Assembly: GCA_024404435.1 (NCBI GenBank)
Contig: JAKSPW010000033.1
Coordinates: forward strand, 1-9,669
Direction of reading: 5' to 3'
Source: Clostridia bacterium
Lineage (GTDB): Bacteria > Bacillota > Clostridia > Oscillospirales > CAG-272
Length of the DNA stretch: 9,669 bases
Position numbers and translations under genes: made by a program. Shown here one piece after another: positions 6,421 to 9,669 of the stretch (within the stretch, counting starts at the first letter, position 1; every line of letters starts with the position of its first letter). The notes beneath the pieces were generated by a model. The model was not told where the DNA came from. It did no database searches and worked only from the letters and a program-made list of their open reading frames with translations.

Positions 6421-7101
6421 TTGAAATATTCAATCGGCAAGCAATTCAAAGAAGGCATCATCACGAACAACCCGACGTTCGTGCAGCTGCTCGGAATGTG
6501 CCCGACGCTGGCGACGACCACGTCGGTCATCAACGCTCTCGGCATGGGCGCGGCAGTCACAGTCGTTCTGATGTTCTCAAACCTGTTCATCTCGCTCGTC
6601 AGGAAGATCGTTCCGAAGCAGATCAGAATTGCCTCTTATATCGTAATTATTTCCGGATTCGTCACGGCGGTGGAGCTGATCATCAAGGCGTTCTTCCCCG
6701 CGATAGACGCGTCCCTCGGACTGTTTATCCCGCTTATAGTCGTTAACTGCATCATCCTTGCGCGCGCTGAGGCGTTCGCATCGAAGAATCCTCCCATCCC
6801 GTCCATGATCGACGGTATCTCGATGGGTATCGGATTCACGATGGCACTCACCTGCATCGCATTCGTCCGTGAGTTCATCGGCACGGGCGGCATCCTCGCC
6901 GCCGCCGACGGAACGGGCGGACTCAAGATACTCGGCAGCTGGTATCCCGGCGCATCGATCTTCCTTCTCCCGTCCGGCGCGTTCCTGACGCTCGGATTCA
7001 TCATCGCCCTCGTTCAGAAGATCTCGAACACGAAGGCCGAGAAGGCTCGCCTGGCTAAGATCACCGCCGAGGACGCCGAAAGAAAGGAGAAGGCCGTATG
7101 A
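6421..7101 (+). CDS. rnfE: RnfE, integral membrane subunit of the Rnf complex
   Basis: A 226-residue multi-span membrane protein of the RnfE/NqrD family. The start is TTG. A stop at 6397-6399 lies in frame upstream and no ATG or GTG lies between, and the resulting N-terminus (KQFKEGIITNNPTFVQLLGMCPTLA) matches the family. GGAAG at 6410-6414 is the nearest ribosome site. Cys27 (GMCPTLA) and Cys110 (VVNCI) match the half-membrane cysteines that, with a pair in RnfA, hold a [2Fe-2S] cluster in studied Rnf/Nqr complexes. The C-terminal tail after the last helix is charged (KAEKARLAK...). The stop overlaps the rnfA start by 4 bases. Confidence 0.95.
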   Translation: MKYSIGKQFKEGIITNNPTFVQLLGMCPTLATTTSVINALGMGAAVTVVLMFSNLFISLVRKIVPKQIRIASYIVIISGFVTAVELIIKAFFPAIDASLGLFIPLIVVNCIILARAEAFASKNPPIPSMIDGISMGIGFTMALTCIAFVREFIGTGGILAAADGTGGLKILGSWYPGASIFLLPSGAFLTLGFIIALVQKISNTKAEKARLAKITAEDAERKEKAV

Positions 7102-7676
7102 GCAATATTTTCCTTATAATGTTCGGCGCCATCCTCACCGAAAACTTTATTTTCTCAAGATTCTACGGCTGCTGCCCGTTCCTCGGAGTCTCCGACAAAC
7201 CGAGCACGGCGCTCGGCATGGGCATGGCGGTCACGTTCGTCATGACGCTCTCGTCTGCGGCAACGTATGCGGTATATTACCTGCTTCTCGAGCCGTTCGG
7301 ACTTGAATACCTCAAGACGATAGCGTTCATCCTCGTTATCGCGTCCCTCGTTCAGTTCATCGAGATGTTCCTCAAGAAGTACATACCGTCGCTTTACAGC
7401 GCACTCGGCATCTACCTGCCCCTGATCACCACGAACTGCGCGGTGCTCGGCGCGGCACTTGTGAACATCCAGGATCAGAACTCGTTCGTCGAAAGCGTCG
7501 TCTTCGGATTCTCCGCGGCGCTCGGCTTCACCATGGCGATCACGGTTTTCGCCGGTGTCAGAGCCAAGATGCAGCTTTCCGATCCGCCGAAGTCGTTCCG
7601 CGGCTTCCCGATCCTGCTCATCGCCGCGAGCCTTGCGGCAATGGCGTTCTCGGGATTCTCGGGAATGAAGTTTTAA
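7098..7676 (+). CDS. rnfA: RnfA, integral membrane subunit of the Rnf complex
   Basis: A 192-residue hydrophobic protein of normal length, paralogous to RnfE and inserted in the opposite orientation in known structures. N-terminal ILTENFIFSRFYGCCPFLGVS is the family signature; Cys26 and Cys114 (TTNCAVLG) are the likely [2Fe-2S] ligands shared with RnfE. Cys25 gives an extra neighbouring cysteine. The ATG overlaps the rnfE TGA (ATGA), so translation is probably coupled, with a GAAAGGAG-type site inside the rnfE end. It lies 12 bases before rnfB. Confidence 0.96.
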   Translation: MSNIFLIMFGAILTENFIFSRFYGCCPFLGVSDKPSTALGMGMAVTFVMTLSSAATYAVYYLLLEPFGLEYLKTIAFILVIASLVQFIEMFLKKYIPSLYSALGIYLPLITTNCAVLGAALVNIQDQNSFVESVVFGFSAALGFTMAITVFAGVRAKMQLSDPPKSFRGFPILLIAASLAAMAFSGFSGMKF

Positions 7677-7688
7677 GGGGGTGGCAAA

Positions 7689-8513
7689 ATGCTTAAGGAT
7701 ATTCTGACACCCGCTCTCATATTCGTGGGACTCGGTGTCCTCATGGGCGCACTGCTCGCAGTCGCGACGAAGGTCTTCCACGTTGAAAAGAACGAAAAGG
7801 CCGAAGAGATCGCCGCCTGCCTGCCCGGCGCGAACTGCGGCGGCTGCGGCTACACCGGATGCGCGGCTCTCGCCGAGGCGATCGCCAACGGCGAGGCAAA
7901 GGTCAACTCCTGCACCGTAGGCGGTGCCGAGGCGGCAAACAAGATCGCCGCGATCATGGGAGTCGAGGCGGAAGCGGCGGTGAGAATGAGAGCCGAGGTC
8001 ATGTGCACCGGCAATCACACCAACGCGATCAAAAAATATAAGTACATGGGCGTTCACGACTGCGTCGCGGCATCCAAGCTCGGCGGCGGAGACAAGGTCT
8101 GCCCCAACGGATGTATCGGACTCGGAACGTGCGCGGCTCACTGCCCGTTCGGCGCGATAGTGATCGAAAACGGCATCGCCCGCGTCGATCACAAGAAGTG
8201 CCGCGGCTGCGGTGTCTGCGTGACCTTCTGCCCGAAGAACGTCATAAAGCTCGTCCCGTACGACAAGGACGTCTGGGTAGGCTGCTCGTCAGTCGATAAG
8301 GGCGTCAAGATCAAGAGCTACTGCGAGGTCGGCTGCATCGCGTGCAGGATCTGCGAAAAGAACTGCCCCGCGGGCGCGATCACGGTGAACGACAACGTCG
8401 CAAGGATCGACTACTCGAAGTGCATCAACTGCGGACTCTGCGCGGAAAAGTGCCCGAGAAAGATCATCGAAACGGTCGGACGCCAGGAAAAGCTCAGAGA
8501 AGAGAAAAAATAA
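7689..8513 (+). CDS. rnfB: RnfB, ferredoxin-accepting iron-sulfur subunit of the Rnf complex
   Basis: A 274-residue protein thought to be where reduced ferredoxin delivers electrons. One N-terminal membrane helix (about 5-27) is followed by the RnfB Fe-S domain with C50, C53, C58 and C75 ([13 protein letters not shown]). Then come ferredoxin-like sets: C138/C142/C148/C152, C171/C174/C177/C181, C216/C219/C222/C226, and C245/C248/C251/C255. This allows five [4Fe-4S] clusters. Further conserved cysteines (106, 125, 199, 212) are family features. The spacing and motifs look intact. GGGGGTGG (7677-7684) stands before the ATG. It is the last gene of the operon; a terminator-like hairpin follows 25 bases later. 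Confidence 0.97.
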   Translation: MLKDILTPALIFVGLGVLMGALLAVATKVFHVEKNEKAEEIAACLPGANCGGCGYTGCAALAEAIANGEAKVNSCTVGGAEAANKIAAIMGVEAEAAVRMRAEVMCTGNHTNAIKKYKYMGVHDCVAASKLGGGDKVCPNGCIGLGTCAAHCPFGAIVIENGIARVDHKKCRGCGVCVTFCPKNVIKLVPYDKDVWVGCSSVDKGVKIKSYCEVGCIACRICEKNCPAGAITVNDNVARIDYSKCINCGLCAEKCPRKIIETVGRQEKLREEKK

Positions 8514-8538
8514 AAGCAGGTTGCCGACAGATTGTTTT

Positions 8539-8573
8539 ATAAGGGCTTTCGCCATTTCGACGGAAGCCTTTAT
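8539..8573 (+). terminator. Probable terminator of the rnf operon
   Basis: A 13-pair stem, 8539-8551 (ATAAGGGCTTTCG) with 8561-8573 (CGGAAGCCTTTAT), including two G-T wobbles, with a 9-base loop. There is no clean T-run after it, only TTTAT in the stem base, so termination may be partial. Confidence 0.6.
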
Positions 8574-8722
8574 TAACATCATTTTCAAAGAAGAACGGGC
8601 AGGTCAGGGTACTAAAGTCTTGAGCCCGTGGGAATCTCATAAATATCGTATAGCTTTGGAATATCGAGCAGGTCGGCGCAGCACTACCGAAGTCGTGACG
8701 ACGCAGCGTTTTTGAGGAGAAT

Positions 8723-9000
8723 ATGGAAACAAAATTTACTGATTCAATTCCCGATGGCGTGATCGGGAGGCGTACATTCTGCTTGACGGCGCAGCTGCGA
8801 ACGTGGGAGAGGCATACGTCGTGCCGAGGCTCAGAGGAACGGGACTTGCCGCGGCTCTGCTCGGTCACGCCGAGGCACATGAAGCCGCCCGGGGAGCGGA
8901 ATACCTGTGGGTGGAGCACGGAACGGCAAATCCGTGTGCCCGCGGCTTCTGGAACAAGCATTTCGCGACGACTGAGTATGAAATGACGAGAAGAATTTGA
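8723..9000 (+). pseudogene. Broken GNAT acetyltransferase remnant
   Basis: From 8743 to the TGA at 8998-9000 one frame encodes the C-terminal half of a GNAT N-acetyltransferase: EAYILLDGAAANVGEAYV, the acetyl-CoA pyrophosphate loop PRLRGTGLAAALL (Q/RxxGxG/A type), then NPCARGFWNKHF. The frame has a stop at 8740-8742 and no normal start; the first candidate is GTG 8803, with no convincing ribosome site. An ATG at 8723 with GAGGAG just before it is in a different frame and runs only into shadow sequence. The N-terminal half of the domain is missing. I infer an internal deletion plus frameshift of a once complete gene. A short expressed protein cannot be ruled out. It converges on the minus-strand gene across a shared terminator. 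Confidence 0.75.
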
Positions 9001-9009
9001 TCTCCGAAT

Positions 9010-9037
9010 AAAAAAGAAGCCGGATGGCTTCTTTTTT
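9010..9037. terminator. Bidirectional terminator between convergent genes
   Basis: A perfect 12-pair stem AAAAAAGAAGCC (9010-9021) / GGCTTCTTTTTT (9026-9037) with loop GGAT. The T6 serves the plus strand and the A6 gives a U-run for the minus strand. The minus-strand stop codon (9037-9039) touches its edge. Confidence 0.9.
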
Positions 9038-9471
9038 CAGAGAAAGGCTCTGAGGTTCTGCGCGAGCTCACCCTCGAGATTGATGAGCCTTTTTGTGATG
9101 TCCTTGCTTCTCTCGTCTGCCGCCTTGTACTGATTCAGATACTTGTTCAGCGACTTGACACCCATGTTGCAGCCGTCGGTCATCAGATCCGCGATCGTCT
9201 CGTCGGATGCGTCCACCGCCATCTTCATGTTCGTCTTCATCCACGACATCCCCTTCGCCATGGGATTCGGCTCCTTGCCCTCGTCGTGAAATTCGTTCAA
9301 AAGGTCTGTGCACTCCGTTCTCAGCTTGTCGTGCTCTCTCTTGCAACGGTCAAGCTCATCGCGCAGTTCGCTCGACGAAACGCGGTCGATCACGTCCTCG
9401 ATCGACGAGGTGCCCATCTTGATCCCCGCGTCACATTCGCGGAGCAGTTTTACGGTATCGGGTTCGATCAT
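9037..9471 (-). CDS. Small all-helical conserved hypothetical protein (ferritin-like/DUF2383-type fold possible)
   Basis: A 144-residue soluble protein starting at ATG 9471, with GGAGG on the minus strand (plus 9481-9485) 9 bases upstream. The open frame extends further upstream to 9582, but that part crosses the AT-rich promoter region and is unlikely to be translated. The protein appears to be three or four amphipathic helices with no signal peptide or membrane segment. Recognisable stretches are KLLRECDAGIKMGTSSIEDV, KREHDKLRTECTDLLNEF, MAKGMSWMKTNMKMAVD and LMTDGCNMGVKSLNKYLNQY. I recall similar small proteins of unknown function in Firmicutes; a ferritin-like four-helix bundle (DUF2383-like) is a guess. 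No metal-binding site can be asserted. Confidence 0.75.
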   Translation of the reverse strand: MIEPDTVKLLRECDAGIKMGTSSIEDVIDRVSSSELRDELDRCKREHDKLRTECTDLLNEFHDEGKEPNPMAKGMSWMKTNMKMAVDASDETIADLMTDGCNMGVKSLNKYLNQYKAADERSKDITKRLINLEGELAQNLRAFL

Positions 9472-9480
9472 ACTTTTAAT

Positions 9481-9485
9481 CCTCC
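9481..9485 (-). promoter_or_regulatory. Ribosome binding site deciding the start of the minus-strand gene
   Basis: CCTCC on the plus strand reads GGAGG on the minus strand, 9 bases before ATG 9471. This favours the 144-residue product over the longer frame. Confidence 0.8.
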
Positions 9486-9524
9486 TTTTCAAGTATTCTT
9501 TCCCCGTTTTTGAAAAAATAGTAT

Positions 9525-9552
9525 TTACCGCGCAAAAAAAATTTGCTATAAT
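9525..9552 (+). promoter_or_regulatory. Possible plus-strand promoter near the window end
   Basis: TTACCG (9525-9530), a 16-base spacer, and a perfect TATAAT (9547-9552). A hairpin follows at 9567-9596 (TTTTTCG...CGAAAAA with inner GGAG/CTCC). It may serve a gene starting beyond the window. The region is AT-rich, so a chance match is possible. Confidence 0.4.
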
Positions 9553-9669
9553 ATATATAAATGAAGTTTTTCGTGGAGACACTCCTTTGCGAAAAATATC
9601 CCCGAATCCCTCATCAAAAAGCTTAATAAGTATTTTTTATTAAAGTTTCTTGCAAGGCTTCTTTTCAAA

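Noticed and set aside
7155..8192. 345-codon minus-strand frame opposite rnfA and rnfB
   Set aside because: It crosses two certain plus-strand genes and has shadow-type composition.
8521..8715. 64-codon plus-strand frame after rnfB
   Set aside because: It runs through the terminator hairpin, has no ribosome site and resembles nothing I know. The stretch 8574-8722 holds only a weak inverted repeat (ACGGGC 8595-8600 / GCCCGT 8624-8629).
8723..8986. 87-codon plus-strand frame with a good ribosome site
   Set aside because: Past the first few codons the sequence is out of frame with the clear GNAT coding signal, so it is part of the pseudogene, not a separate gene.
9472..9582. N-terminal extension of the minus-strand gene to 9582
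   Set aside because: A strong GGAGG site places the start at 9471, and the extension reads through AT-rich promoter-like sequence.

Overview
The window looks like a stretch of a Gram-positive, anaerobic member of the Clostridia (Firmicutes), probably an uncultured gut- or rumen-type lineage. The reasons are an Rnf operon in the clostridial gene order C-D-G-E-A-B, S-layer-homology (SLH) surface proteins with BspA-type leucine-rich repeats, strong GGAGG ribosome binding sites, a sigma-A promoter, and intergenic hairpin repeats of a kind common in such genomes. The genus cannot be fixed from the sequence.

Layout. Bases 1-227 are the 3' end of one SLH protein gene. A complete tandem paralogue follows (240-2090): signal peptide, N-terminal beta-type region, LRR_5 repeats, three SLH domains. 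A strong terminator (2196-2239) lies in the roughly 790-base intergenic region after it. The rest of that gap is full of structure: an array of hairpins separated by AATTCATG boxes (2238-2338), a two-hairpin repeat (2397-2440), a 206-base palindromic MITE-like element (2483-2688), a further imperfect inverted repeat (2703-2755), and then a good promoter (TTGAAA, 17 bases, TATAAT).

That promoter drives rnfCDGEAB (2881-8513), the six subunits of the membrane-bound ferredoxin:NAD+ oxidoreductase. RnfC binds NADH, FMN and two [4Fe-4S] clusters, RnfB takes electrons from ferredoxin through several [4Fe-4S] clusters, RnfD and RnfG carry covalent FMN, and RnfA and RnfE hold the membrane cysteines for a [2Fe-2S] centre. 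Together they couple ferredoxin oxidation to Na+ or H+ export. The genes are tightly packed, with a 4-base overlap between rnfE and rnfA. The most unusual point is RnfG, which carries an extra C-terminal tail of about 170 residues. It is Thr/Glu/Pro-rich, has PVDP repeats, and ends in a duplicated MPEWLR motif. Its presumed flavin acceptor is serine. No flavin transferase (apbE) gene lies in the window.

Downstream are a terminator-like hairpin (8539-8573), a broken GNAT acetyltransferase remnant (8723-9000), a bidirectional terminator (9010-9037), and a convergent minus-strand gene for a small helical protein (9037-9471). The last 200 bases are AT-rich, with a plus-strand promoter-like sequence and no clear complete gene.

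I see no wholly new multi-gene system. The best candidates for undescribed biology are the RnfG tail and the hairpin array.
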